Shown: positions 1 through 9,200 of the stretch, one piece after another
Layout of the letters: the number at the start of each line of letters is the position of its first letter
Position numbering within the stretch: position 1 is the first letter of the stretch
Assembly (NCBI GenBank): GCA_903908495.1
Contig: CAIVSK010000040.1
Location: forward strand, 1-48,063
Direction: 5' to 3'
Source: Akkermansiaceae bacterium
GTDB lineage: Bacteria; Verrucomicrobiota; Verrucomicrobiia; Verrucomicrobiales; Akkermansiaceae
Length of the DNA stretch: 48,063 nt
The notes under the pieces: generated by a model
What the model was told of the DNA's origin: nothing
Databases searched by the model: none
What the model saw: the letters and a program-made list of their open reading frames with translations, nothing else
Translations under genes and position numbers: made by a program

Positions 1-61
1 ACCACGCTGACGAACCGGCCGGATTGACTCGCCTGTCTGTTGATCGGCCCCATCTAAGCTC

Positions 62-87
62 TTGACACCGCACAGCGCCACTATATG
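62..87 (+). promoter_or_regulatory. weak promoter candidate upstream of phosphofructokinase
   Basis: A perfect TTGACA lies at 62-67 and a TATATG at 82-87. The 14-nt spacer is shorter than the usual 16-18, so the pairing is doubtful. If used, the transcript would begin almost at the ATG at 93 and be nearly leaderless. No Shine-Dalgarno sequence is visible before that ATG. Confidence 0.25.
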
Positions 88-92
88 AACGC

Positions 93-1235
93 ATGACAAA
101 TATGGCACGCAACAAACGCATCGGAATCCTCACCGCAGGGGGCGATAGCCCCGGCCTGAACGCCGCCATCCGCAGCGTCGGCAAGGCGGCATTGGGCTGT
201 GGCATGGAAGTCATCGGGTTCAGGGACGGGTTTCGCGGCCTCGCGGAGAACCTGCGCGACCCGCTCGATAAGGCCATCCTCGCCGGCATCCTCACCGTCG
301 GCGGCACCATCCTCGGCACCGGCCGCGACAAACCCCACCGCATGGAAATCGATGGCCAAATTCGCGACATGACCGACGTGATGGCCGACAATTACAAGCT
401 CAACAAGCTCGATGCCTTGGTCTGCCTCGGCGGCGGCGGCACCCACAAGAACGCCCTGCGACTCGTCGAGAAGGGCCTCAACATCATCACCCTGCCCAAG
501 ACCATCGACAACGACCTCTATCTAACAGACGCGGCAATCGGCTTTGACACCGCGCTGGGAATCGTGACCGAAGTGGTGGACCGTCTGCACAGCACCGCCC
601 ACAGCCATCATCGCATCATTGTGGCGGAAATCATGGGGAATCGCGCGGGCTGGCTGGCGCTGGGAGCGGGCATCGCCGGTGGCGCGGATGTGATCCTGAT
701 CCCGGAAATCCCCTACGATGTCGAGACTGTCGCCGCGGCCATCTGTCGGCGGCGCGACCACGGGACGAATTTCAGCATCGTGGCGGTGGCGGAGGGGGCC
801 ATGAGTGTCACCGACGCGGCCATTTATGCCGCCGCCAGACAAGCCAAGAAGGACACCAAGGGTGCCAAAGGCAGCCCCGAGCGGGACGAGGCGAAACAGG
901 CGCTGGCGGCATTCAACGCCCACCACTCCGGCAACACGCTGCGCCTGTCCAAGCAATTGGAAGAACTCACGAAGCTCGAAGCCCGGGTGACCATCCTCGG
1001 ATACCTGCAGCGGGGCGGGACGCCATCGGCCAATGACCGCTTGTTAGCCACCCGCCTGGGAACGAGGTGTGTCGAGTTGATAGAAAATGATTGCTTCGGA
1101 GTGATGGTAGCCGATCACGGGGGCGTGGTGGTGCCGGTGCCGATCCAGGACGTGGCCGGCAACCTCAAGTTGATTCCGCCCGACCATGCGTGGGTGCAAA
1201 GTGCCCGCCGCGTGGGAACCTGCATGGGAGATTAG
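93..1235 (+). CDS. pfkA: 6-phosphofructokinase, mixed ATP/PPi-type active site
   Basis: Cytoplasmic glycolytic enzyme that phosphorylates fructose 6-phosphate at C1. The 380-residue product has the phosphofructokinase landmarks in order: N-terminal nucleotide loop [15 protein letters not shown] (11-25), GGTILGTGR (70-78), GGGGT (113-117), catalytic PKTIDND (135-141, base Asp139), the substrate segment [13 protein letters not shown] (178-190), and [15 protein letters not shown] near the C-terminus. Two positions matter for the phosphoryl donor. E. coli Gly104 aligns with Gly116 (ATP-like), whereas Gly124 aligns with Lys136 (typical of PPi enzymes). E. coli Asp103, which helps bind Mg, aligns with Gly115. 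The donor therefore cannot be assigned. A second in-frame ATG lies at 102. The stop codon overlaps the stop of the convergent adaptor gene by 4 bp. Confidence 0.93.
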   Translation: MTNMARNKRIGILTAGGDSPGLNAAIRSVGKAALGCGMEVIGFRDGFRGLAENLRDPLDKAILAGILTVGGTILGTGRDKPHRMEIDGQIRDMTDVMADNYKLNKLDALVCLGGGGTHKNALRLVEKGLNIITLPKTIDNDLYLTDAAIGFDTALGIVTEVVDRLHSTAHSHHRIIVAEIMGNRAGWLALGAGIAGGADVILIPEIPYDVETVAAAICRRRDHGTNFSIVAVAEGAMSVTDAAIYAAARQAKKDTKGAKGSPERDEAKQALAAFNAHHSGNTLRLSKQLEELTKLEARVTILGYLQRGGTPSANDRLLATRLGTRCVELIENDCFGVMVADHGGVVVPVPIQDVAGNLKLIPPDHAWVQSARRVGTCMGD

Positions 1236-2308
1236 GGGTGGCCGGCGGCAATGGCCGTGACTTCGACGGGGTCGCCCTCGCGCAGCAGGGCGTTGGGGTT
1301 GACGATGACGGGGGTTGCGGGAGTCAGCGCGGCGGAGGTGATCTCAAGGGTCACGCCGGAGTTCTTGCCTGGCAGGACTTCAACATAAGTGACCTTGCCG
1401 GATTGAACGGTGGCGACCAAGGCATTGCCCTGGCGCAGGATCAGGGTGTTGGCGGGCACAATGAAGGTGGCCGGAGCGGGCGGCAGACTGAAGGCGGCAA
1501 GACCGGTGAGGCCGGCAGGCAGCGCCAAATCGTCGTTGGCAATGAGGAATTCCGCTCTCATGGTGCCGGAACTGGTGTCGAACAGCTGGCTGGTGCGCGC
1601 CAACTTGGCAGTGAAGACGCGGCCCGGCAGCTCGGTGAAGCTCACTTTGGCCGCGGTTTCACTCGACAGGCGCAGGGCCAGATCAGGGGTGGCGTTGATG
1701 ACGAAGCGCAGGGCGTCGAGGCGCACGAGTTTATACAGCCAGCCCTCGGCGGTGGCGGAGTCGCCGCGCATGCGGTCGCCACGGTCGAAATTGCGGGCGG
1801 AGATGGTGCCGTCAAACGGGGCACGCACGGTGGCAAATTGCTGCAAGACCTCGAGCCGGGCCAACTCGGCTTTGGCCACCTGGAGAGCGGCCGCGGATTC
1901 GTCGGCGACCGAGACGCGCGTTTCGGATTCCTCCTTGGAAACGGCGTGCGAGCTCAACAGGGCTGCCGAGCGATCCCCGACCTGACGGGCGGTCTTGGCC
2001 CGCGCGCTGACTTGGTCAACCGTGGCGCGGGCGGCCTCGACGGCGCGGTCGACATCCGGCACATCGATCACGGCGAGCAATTGTCCGGCCTTGACGTGAT
2101 CGCCGATATCGAACGAGCGTTCGCGCACGATGCCGGTGGCGCGGGTGAAGATGGTGGCCGATTCCACGGGTTCGGTGCGGCCGGGAAGCTCGAGATGGGT
2201 CGGCGCGGTGCTGGCGACCGGCAGCACGGTGCGCACGGGAGTTTTATCTGCGGCGCTGAGGGGCGCGGTGACGACCAGCAGGCAATAGAGAATGGTGGAT
2301 AGTTTCAT
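1232..2308 (-). CDS. RND efflux periplasmic adaptor (membrane fusion protein)
   Basis: Periplasmic adaptor of the AcrA/HlyD class, which bridges an RND pump and an outer-membrane channel. The 358-residue product starts with a cleavable-looking signal ([20 protein letters not shown]). It continues with a first barrel-sandwich half ([20 protein letters not shown], about 57-76), a short helical hairpin (about 85-150), and the returning half with [20 protein letters not shown]. Beta-barrel and membrane-proximal domains follow. No lipobox cysteine is seen. The matching RND pump lies upstream on the same strand, but the HipA/HIRAN cassette separates them by 3.9 kb. No TolC-like channel gene is present. 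Its end overlaps the convergent phosphofructokinase stop by 4 bp, leaving no room for a terminator between them. Confidence 0.88.
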   Translation of the reverse strand: MKLSTILYCLLVVTAPLSAADKTPVRTVLPVASTAPTHLELPGRTEPVESATIFTRATGIVRERSFDIGDHVKAGQLLAVIDVPDVDRAVEAARATVDQVSARAKTARQVGDRSAALLSSHAVSKEESETRVSVADESAAALQVAKAELARLEVLQQFATVRAPFDGTISARNFDRGDRMRGDSATAEGWLYKLVRLDALRFVINATPDLALRLSSETAAKVSFTELPGRVFTAKLARTSQLFDTSSGTMRAEFLIANDDLALPAGLTGLAAFSLPPAPATFIVPANTLILRQGNALVATVQSGKVTYVEVLPGKNSGVTLEITSAALTPATPVIVNPNALLREGDPVEVTAIAAGHP

Positions 2309-2326
2309 GGCGGTTAGATGGTTAGA

Positions 2327-2551
2327 TCACATGCTTGGATCATCGATTTCAGGCTGCCGAACGCCCGTTGTAACCTGCACCGGACAATGCCTGTTGAGAA
2401 ACGAAATGGCAAATGTGTCCGGCCAAGTCCTGAGCTTCTTCCTCGGTGTAAGGCGGTCTTGGTTCAAGTCCGCCTCCTCGATTTTGTCAGCGATCTTGTC
2501 ATTGAGATTGCTGACCGTGATGCCCAAACGCTCTCCGCGGTTCGCTGACAT
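2327..2551 (-). CDS. small ORF of unknown function, possibly frameshifted
   Basis: An ATG at 2551 opens a 74-residue frame that overlaps the last 53 bp of the upstream unknown gene. Its first 35 residues look protein-like and helical (MSANRGERLGITVSNLNDKI, then an acidic stretch DKIEEADLNQDRLT). After that the composition turns odd. The neighbouring frame instead offers EEEAQDLAGHICHFVSQQ, which ends in a TGA at 2349-2351. A single-base shift near 2440 would join the two into a 67-residue protein. I recognise no family. It could equally be a broken C-terminal extension of the upstream gene. Confidence 0.3.
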   Translation of the reverse strand: MSANRGERLGITVSNLNDKIADKIEEADLNQDRLTPRKKLRTWPDTFAISFLNRHCPVQVTTGVRQPEIDDPSM

Positions 2552-3281
2552 CCACCCAGGCATCGCGCCCGGCGGAGGCAAATCGGTCGAGAGCATCCTC
2601 GTCATAATGCGGGGCGTAGTCCTCAAACGAAAGCAGTCTCAAATTGCGGAGGTCGCCGCCACTGTGGTGTTGTTCAGCCTCCACGCGAACCAGCACCTTC
2701 CGGTAAAGCCGGTTCTCTTCCTGGTCGCGCAGGTAATTCTGGTCCGTGCGCACATGCACAAGCTTGCCGGAATCGCTAAGCCGGATATGGACGTTGGCTT
2801 TCTGTGCGCCTCCCATGTCCACGACCTCGCCGAAAAGATATTTTTCCACCTTCACCCATGGGACAATCTGGCCGATCCGGTAATCGCTCGTCGAGTCCAG
2901 AGAGACCACGGGCAGCGCCGCGCCCTCGGGGCGGATCATGTAACCGAGTTCGCCCGAGGTTCTGGCTTTCATCTGCCAGCGGGTGATCACCTCCGCCCGC
3001 TTGGGGTCGATCTCTCCAAGTGAATCCTGCCTACCGAGCAAGCGAAGGTCTGCCTCCAGGGCGGATGCCACCACAACCGGCAGAAATACCTTCAGTATGT
3101 AGGAACCTGGCTCGATATGGACCCGGACCTCATCCAGCGGCAGTTTTCCGCTGCCGCCCACGAATTCCTCAACCTGCCGGTTGAACTCATTGAAATGCGA
3201 GAGTCCGATGGTGGCGGGTGTGATTTCCACACCGTCCACCCGACCCCTGAGCACAAAATCAATGGATTGCGGTCCTTTCAT
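2499..3281 (-). CDS. unknown protein of the HipA/HIRAN cassette
   Basis: A 260-residue soluble protein with no signal peptide and no membrane segment apart from a moderately hydrophobic stretch near 62-75 (KVFLPVVVASALEADL). I do not recognise a named family. The body alternates charged beta-like segments, such as GYMIRPEGAALPVVSLDS and KVEKYLFGEVVDMGGAQKAN, and ends with a conserved-looking block RLYRKVLVRVEAEQ followed by LRNLRLLSFEDY. It is the last gene of the minus-strand cassette, 170 bp after the HIRAN gene, with a hairpin between them. The final 15 residues after AWVDV look unlike the rest, and another frame takes over there, so a frameshift near 2550 is possible. The function is unknown; association with the kinase is inferred from position only. 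Confidence 0.6.
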   Translation of the reverse strand: MKGPQSIDFVLRGRVDGVEITPATIGLSHFNEFNRQVEEFVGGSGKLPLDEVRVHIEPGSYILKVFLPVVVASALEADLRLLGRQDSLGEIDPKRAEVITRWQMKARTSGELGYMIRPEGAALPVVSLDSTSDYRIGQIVPWVKVEKYLFGEVVDMGGAQKANVHIRLSDSGKLVHVRTDQNYLRDQEENRLYRKVLVRVEAEQHHSGGDLRNLRLLSFEDYAPHYDEDALDRFASAGRDAWVDVSEPRRAFGHHGQQSQ

Positions 3282-3355
3282 CGGAACAACGGGAGTCTAG
3301 CGTCTTCTACCGGCAAGGGCAAGCACTGGATTATCCAGGCCTTTCGGCCGCAATA

Positions 3356-3385
3356 GGCAACCGGCGGCCGCGCCTCCCGGTTGCC
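3356..3385. terminator. hairpin between the HIRAN gene and the unknown gene
   Basis: A perfect 9-bp inverted repeat, GGCAACCGG (3356-3364) and CCGGTTGCC (3377-3385), encloses a 12-nt loop. On the plus strand it is followed by a T-rich tail (ATTCGTTTTA). On the minus strand, the transcribed one here, no U-tract follows. It could be a transcript-processing or attenuation hairpin, or a terminator acting against antisense transcription. Confidence 0.45.
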
Positions 3386-3451
3386 ATTCGTTTTATCGGG
3401 CTGCGGGCACATAACGCAGCCGATGAGATTGGCCAAACACTGGAAGGCTGT

Positions 3452-4201
3452 TCACCGAACCAAAGGCTCAAACTCCTGTGAAGACATCGGTTGGTAGCCT
3501 GCGGGCAAATGACCGCCGAGTTCGATGAGCACCCGTTGTTTGGAAGGCGCTGGAACCGGGTTCACTCGCACCACAAATGCAGAGTATTGGTGGGGAGTTT
3601 GTGACATGACCGCCATCAAATCCTTCAACAGATAGCGTGGAGCCCAACCAATCATGTGATAATCCTCGGTTTGAATCTGAATGGCCGTCCCCGTTGCAGG
3701 GTTGGTCAATTCCAGTGACAGATAGAGAGGCTCCCCTGTCACAAGCGTGTTCAGCCGTTGTTGGGCCTCCGGATTGACATGCCGCCAACCGTGCAGGAAG
3801 AACCGACAGCGGAATGAACCGTCCTCAAGAGTCTCGATCTTCGGAAACACCTCGAAGCTGTCGGTTGCCCGGAATCCACCGTCAATCGCGAGCATCTCAA
3901 TGGGATCCGGTTCGCCTTCCAAATCCAGACGGGCGAGGTAGTCCGCGAAATCGGGCCTGCCGGGCATGATCACACGATTCTTGAACATCGGAAACAATTC
4001 TCTGGAACGGTAATCCTGATGAAGGTCCGGGAAATCGAGCAGCGGCGGGAATCCGGCCTCCCGCTGGGCAATGTCCGCACCCGCCGTGTAGCGGAAACGG
4101 TAGGCGGAGTGCGCACGGTCCGAGTCCAGACGGCCTACCGGAAACCAGCCACGGGTGCGGTTCTTGTCTTGCCAGGCGAGAAAGAGCGTTTGGGGATTCA
4201 T
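3452..4201 (-). CDS. HIRAN-domain protein with HipA N-terminal-like region
   Basis: A 249-residue soluble protein in two parts. The C-terminal half (about 133-235) fits a HIRAN domain: FFLHGWRHVN, then LELTNPATGTAIQI, then the signature IGWAPRYLLKDL. HIRAN domains recognise DNA 3' ends or damaged DNA in eukaryotic HLTF and occur in bacterial conflict and repair proteins. The N-terminal half (about 5-95) has a pattern recalling the first subdomain of HipA: GWFPVGRL, YRFRYTAGAD, FPPLLDFPDL, then LFPMFKNRV. Its start codon overlaps the stop of the upstream kinase gene (ATGA at 4198-4201), which indicates translational coupling. The HIRAN assignment is fairly secure; the HipA-N likeness is my inference. 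It may act as regulator or targeting partner of the kinase. Confidence 0.7.
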   Translation of the reverse strand: MNPQTLFLAWQDKNRTRGWFPVGRLDSDRAHSAYRFRYTAGADIAQREAGFPPLLDFPDLHQDYRSRELFPMFKNRVIMPGRPDFADYLARLDLEGEPDPIEMLAIDGGFRATDSFEVFPKIETLEDGSFRCRFFLHGWRHVNPEAQQRLNTLVTGEPLYLSLELTNPATGTAIQIQTEDYHMIGWAPRYLLKDLMAVMSQTPHQYSAFVVRVNPVPAPSKQRVLIELGGHLPAGYQPMSSQEFEPLVR

Positions 4202-5091
4202 GTCAGGAGTTTCGCCATTTCATGATGACTATAGCACACCAATGCAAGCGTGAATTCACGCTCCAATCGGGACATCCAGTCTTCTGGCACCCGCTTCAGG
4301 ATCGTTTCCAGTGCACTGCGATCAAAACGGGCGACCTTTTCAACCGCCGGGCGAAACTCGTCCGGATACGCCTTGATCGCCCTCCGTATCAGCTCCAGTG
4401 GGCTCGGGCCTCGCTTGTCCGCTTCTGCCCAAAACACGCCGCCCCGTCCTTTCTCCACATACTGGCCGACCCGCCCCTCTTTCAACAGCAACTCGCGCCG
4501 ATCCTCCAGCAACTCGCGCCCGAGTGACGACGCATGGTCGAAGGTCGGAGCCACGAATCCGGTCCACTGGCCGTCAGCGTTCTTTCGCAGCAATCCCCAG
4601 TTTTCGTGATGGCGATCCACGTTGGCGATCAGGGCGTCAAGTACCAGATATTCTGCCAGAGCCAGCTTTGCCCGCTCGCGGCCATGGGGGTAGGCAAAGG
4701 TCCGGTCCATCGCCACCCTGATATTGTCTAACGTGTGACTGGAGTGCCTGAACATACCGGAGGGACCGTAACTCCGCACGCTTCCCGCGAGGATCTGGTT
4801 GCCATGGAAAAGATTGCGGCCTTCCCGCGCGAATGACTCCGTCGTTGACCCGCGACTTCCCATAAACAGCGCCAACTCCACCGTGGCATGTCGAATCTGG
4901 AGGACCTTGGCAATCTCCGCCGCCACCTTCTCCGCCCAATGCTGGCCCGTGCCCGGCTTGGGATACTTGAACAACCAATCCGCCTTATCCTCCCGATCCC
5001 GATACCAAAACTTCTCCTTGCTGCCCATGGCCTCCACCTCCAATACCCACTCGGGCTGGACTTCAATCACGGGATATTGCGGCTCATTCAT
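4198..5091 (-). CDS. HipA-like serine/threonine kinase
   Basis: A 297-residue protein with the HipA/PI3K-like kinase core. Visible elements are a nucleotide-binding lysine in WLFKYPK (Lys42), acidic helix residues in HWAEKVAAEIAKVL (51-64), the catalytic loop ANVDRHHENWG (Asp159, Asn164), and the metal-binding APTFDHASSLG (Asp185). HipA kinases phosphorylate translation factors such as glutamyl-tRNA synthetase and arrest growth. This protein lacks the HipA N-terminal subdomain, and no HipB-type helix-turn-helix antitoxin gene adjoins it. The layout recalls split systems of the HipBST kind and stand-alone CtkA kinases. It lies 27 bp after the TPR gene and overlaps the HIRAN gene by 4 bp. The residues suggest an active kinase; the target is unknown. 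Confidence 0.75.
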   Translation of the reverse strand: MNEPQYPVIEVQPEWVLEVEAMGSKEKFWYRDREDKADWLFKYPKPGTGQHWAEKVAAEIAKVLQIRHATVELALFMGSRGSTTESFAREGRNLFHGNQILAGSVRSYGPSGMFRHSSHTLDNIRVAMDRTFAYPHGRERAKLALAEYLVLDALIANVDRHHENWGLLRKNADGQWTGFVAPTFDHASSLGRELLEDRRELLLKEGRVGQYVEKGRGGVFWAEADKRGPSPLELIRRAIKAYPDEFRPAVEKVARFDRSALETILKRVPEDWMSRLEREFTLALVCYSHHEMAKLLT

Positions 5092-5118
5092 ACGGAAAGA
5101 TCTCTCCGGTCCTCAGCA

Positions 5119-6030
5119 TCATTTCTTCGGGTTCATGGTGGCCAGCCATTTCTTCGCAGTGGGATGCGCGTTCCATGCCAATTGGAGATCTCCGGCGAAG
5201 CATGCCGCCTCTTCTTTGCTGCCGGGCGCGTAGGAATCGGGTGGATTTTTCGGCAGCTTGCGGTGCCCCAACAGATAGGCTTTGGTAAACGCATTCTGCT
5301 TCAGCGCAACGGCCAGCGCGGTTACCGCCTCGTCCGGCATCCCGGACAGGAAACGTTCCAGCACTTTTGACCACGCGAAAACTGTGTTGTAAGCGAACTC
5401 GTCCGGATACCGCGCGATAAGACCTCGGGTGTCATCCAGCCGTCCGACTGCCAGATAGAACGCCAGCAAACGGTAACGCAGCCCCTGGTTGTCTCCCGGA
5501 TTAAGCTCTAACATACCTTCCACTTCGGCGGCGGCAGACTCGATCCGCCCGGCCCGGTGCAGCGCATCCGCGAGGGCGGCCCGCGCCCTCATGTAGGGCC
5601 GGGTTTCATGATAACCCCAGAAATGCCCGGCACAGTCCTTGAATACCTTTTTGCCCAGGCGTTCCTCCGCGCCTGCCACGATCTTGCGCAGCGCCCCGAT
5701 CTCCTCGTCCGCCGACAGCGGCGGAGTGTGGCTCATCATCAACAACCACGCGTCCGTGTTGCCGGGATCAAGCTCCAACGCCCGTGACAAAAGCCGGAGC
5801 GCGTCTTCCTCCGTCCGCGCCTCCATCGCGTCATAATAGCATTCCTGCGCCTCGCCGATCTCGTCGGGCCGGACCGGGCGCAATGAACGCTCCATTTGAA
5901 GCAATAGGGATTTGGGGTCGAATGGCGGTTGGCCGCCGCTGGCGGAATCATGGGGTCGGATCATCGGTTGGTTGGGTGAAATTATACTTCTGGGTAGCGG
6001 AGGCGGACGAATTTCGTCGCGGAGCGACAT
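5119..6030 (-). CDS. TPR-repeat protein of the kinase/HIRAN cassette
   Basis: A 303-residue soluble protein. After a proline-rich N-terminus (RPPPLPR) it carries helical repeats of TPR type: AQECYYDAMEARTEEDALRL with SRALELDPGNTDAWLLMM (about 60-100), a middle segment containing AGHFWGYHETRPYMRAR, and a second repeat pair ending in VEGMLELNPGDNQGLRYRLL. The C-terminal third has SKVLERFLSGMPDEAVTAL and a short tail. Proteins with this arrangement are often found next to accessory or mobile genes. It is the first gene of the cassette and probably a protein-interaction scaffold or sensor. The ATG at 6030 is used; internal ATGs at the residues before IRPHD or ERSLRP are possible alternatives. Confidence 0.7.
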   Translation of the reverse strand: MSLRDEIRPPPLPRSIISPNQPMIRPHDSASGGQPPFDPKSLLLQMERSLRPVRPDEIGEAQECYYDAMEARTEEDALRLLSRALELDPGNTDAWLLMMSHTPPLSADEEIGALRKIVAGAEERLGKKVFKDCAGHFWGYHETRPYMRARAALADALHRAGRIESAAAEVEGMLELNPGDNQGLRYRLLAFYLAVGRLDDTRGLIARYPDEFAYNTVFAWSKVLERFLSGMPDEAVTALAVALKQNAFTKAYLLGHRKLPKNPPDSYAPGSKEEAACFAGDLQLAWNAHPTAKKWLATMNPKK

Positions 6031-6232
6031 CTTGATGGTAGCTGTGGATGGCCATGCAAGGTGGATCGGTGGGTGTGGCGGGAACGACCGGCGGACTTCG
6101 CCACATCCGGGGCGAGGCTAGCGGTCCGGAGGCGTGCGGGCAAGCCAACAAAACCCGGCCCGAGAGTATCATGCGTATTCTGGCGCTCCATGGAAAAAAA
6201 GCAAACCGGCCTGATGTTAACCCGTCCGACTC

Positions 6233-9200
6233 CTAGAATCCGACTTCGGAGATCGGCTTCAAGGCCGCCAGGGTGGCTTGGCGGCGGAGGGCCCGGCGGT
6301 GGGTGAATCCGCGGACGGCGGCAAAAGCGATGGGCACCAGGAACAGCGAAGCGAATGTGCCGAACAGCAGCCCGCCGATCACCGCGCGGCCCAGCGGCGC
6401 GTTTTGCTCGCCGCCCTGGGCATTGCCGAGCGCCATCGGAATGACCCCCAGAATCATCGCCAAGGCCGTCATGATCACCGGTCGCAGGCGGGTGGTGGCG
6501 GCCTCGATGGCGGCGGCGCTGGCAGTCTCGCCTTGGTCGAAGCGGTCGCGGGCGAAGCTACTGACGAGCACGCTGTTGGCGGTGGACACGCCGACGACCA
6601 TGATGATGCCCATCAGGGCGGGCACGCTCAGCGGAGTGCCGGTGGCCCACAGCGCAAACAAGGCGCCTGAAATGGCGACGGGCAAGCCCGCCACCGCGAC
6701 AAACGGCAATGTCCATGATTGGAAATTAACCACCATCACCAGAAAAACGAGTACCGCAGCGAGTCCCAGCCCGCCTATCAATTCAGCATAGGATTTCTCC
6801 ATCAGGGCAGCCTGGCCGGCGAGTTCGATCCGGTTGCCGGGCTTGAGCTTGCCACGCAAATCGCGCAGGACCGCTTCCAGATCCTTGGTGATGCTGCCCA
6901 GGTCGCGCCCCGAGGCGTTGGCGATGACGGTGAAGGTCGGCTGCAATGACGTCCGGCTGACGCTGGCGGGCGCGCGTTTTTCCACCACCGTGGCAAACGC
7001 GCGCAACGGCACTGGCGCGGCACCGCCGCTGGACGGGCGGACCGGCAGATTGAGCAATTGTTCGACGGCCTTGAGGTTGGTGGGCGGGGCGATGATCTGG
7101 ACATCATAGGCCGCACCCGTCACCGGATCGGACCAGAAATTCGGCGTCACCGAGCCGCCGCTGCCAAGCGCCGCCAGCAGGGCGTTGGCAGCATCCTGGG
7201 TGTTGATGCCGAAACTGCCGGCGCGGGCGCGGTCCATCCGGATCGCGTAGCCGGGTTGGTCCAACACCTCGCGCAGGGTCACGTCAGCAGCACCGCTGAT
7301 TTTGGCGAAGCGCTGCCGCAGGTCCTTGGCCAGCGCCAGGTTACCGGGCGCATCGCGCCCCATGAAGCGCACCTCAAAGGTGGTCGGAGCACCTCCCGCC
7401 AGCGTCTGGCTCGTGGCATCCGCCGGCCGGAAAAACGCCTGCACGGCGGGAAATTTCGCCGCCAACATGGCGCGGATTTTTTCCACATATCCCTCGCTGG
7501 GCGCATGGCCGGAGCCGAGCTGCACGAGGATCTCGCCATCCGATGAACTGATCGCCGTGGTTTCCACCCATGCTTGGTTGACCGAAGTGGGCGTGCCGAT
7601 GTTTTCCACCACAAACTGCAAGTCACGGCGCGGAATGATTTCACGGATCTCACGCTGGATGTCCGCCAGCGCCTGCGCCGTGTCGTCGATTCGAATGCCG
7701 CTGGGGATGCGCACGAACAGGCGGATCAAACCGGCGTCGGTCTTGGGGAAAAACTCGCGGCCGGAGCGCATCACGGAAAACACTCCCAGCCCCACGGTGA
7801 GGAACACCGGAATCAGGATCAGCGTCTTGTGCGGCATGACGAAGCGGAGGATCCCGCCCTGAATGCGGCCGATGCGCGACATCCCCCGCTCTATCAAATG
7901 GTGGACACCTAACAATCCGCGGGGTTTGGCATCGCCGCGGCGTTTCTCCGCACGGATCTCGGCCGGCAGGATGATCGATGCCAGGGTGGTCACCAGGGTC
8001 CGGGCTAACAAGTAACTGGCGAGCATCGCGAACACCACCGCCAGCGCAAGCGGCCGGAACACAAAGGAAGCCGTGCCGCTGAGGAGGAAAATCGGCAGAA
8101 ACACGATGCAGATGGAAATGGTGGATACGAACTCCGGGAACGCAACCTCCTGCGCGCCGTCGATGATGGCTTGTCTAACTTCCTTGCCGAGGGCGATCTG
8201 GCGTTTGATGTTTTCAATTTCCACCAGCGCGTTGTCGACGAGGATGCCGATGGCCAAGGCGAGCCCGCCGAGGGTCATCAGATTGAAGGTGGCACCGCAC
8301 AGGGCCAGCCCTAACACAGAACACAACAACGCCAGCGGAATGGACGTCAGCACGATCAGGGTGGAGCGCCACGAGCCGAGGAATAACAACACCACCAGCG
8401 CCACCAAGCCGCCCACGAGCATGATTTCGTGGCGCACGCCATTGACCGCCTCGCGGACGAAGACGGACTGGTCGAAAATCGGCTCGATGTTCATGCCGGG
8501 AGGGGCGGAGGCGCGGATATCCGGCAGGCGTTGGCGGATGCCATCGATGATTTCCACGGTGGAGGCGCTGCCGAGCTTGAGGATGGAGATCATCACCGCG
8601 TTCTGGCCGTTGAGGCGGGCCATGTTGGTGCTCACCGCCTCGCCGTCGCGGACGTTGGCCACATCCCGCAGCAGAATGGTCTTGCCGTCGACCGAACGCA
8701 GCGGCAGGTCGAGAAACCCTTGGATGTCTTGCGGGCTGGCGTTGATTTCCACCGGCAACTCGCGGCCACCCTCGCGCAGAGTGCCGGAGGGAAGTGTTAG
8801 ATTCTGGCGACCCAGCGCGGCGCTGATTTCCGCCGCGGTGATGGTGAACGCGTTCATCGCCTGCGGATCGAGGTCCACCATGATTTGGCGGGCCGCGCCG
8901 CCGTAGGGCAGCGAGATGCGCATGCCCGGCACGCTTTGCAACTGCGCCCGCAACGCCAGCCGCGAGTAATCGTAAAGCTGGCCGCTGGTCATGGTGTCCG
9001 ACGACATGACCAGCTGCACGATGGGCACGTTGGACGGGCTGGTGCGCACGATGAGCGGCGGGGTGGTGCCGGGGGGCATGCGGCGCAGGATCGTTTGGGA
9101 CACGCCGGTGACCTGGGACATCGCGGTGTTGATGTTCACGTTGGGCTGGAACCGCAGCTTCACCAGACCGACCCCGTTGGACGTCTCGGAGCGCACTTCC

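Noticed and set aside
4198..5091. Complete HipBA toxin-antitoxin module
   Set aside because: No HipB helix-turn-helix gene adjoins it and the kinase lacks HipA subdomain 1.
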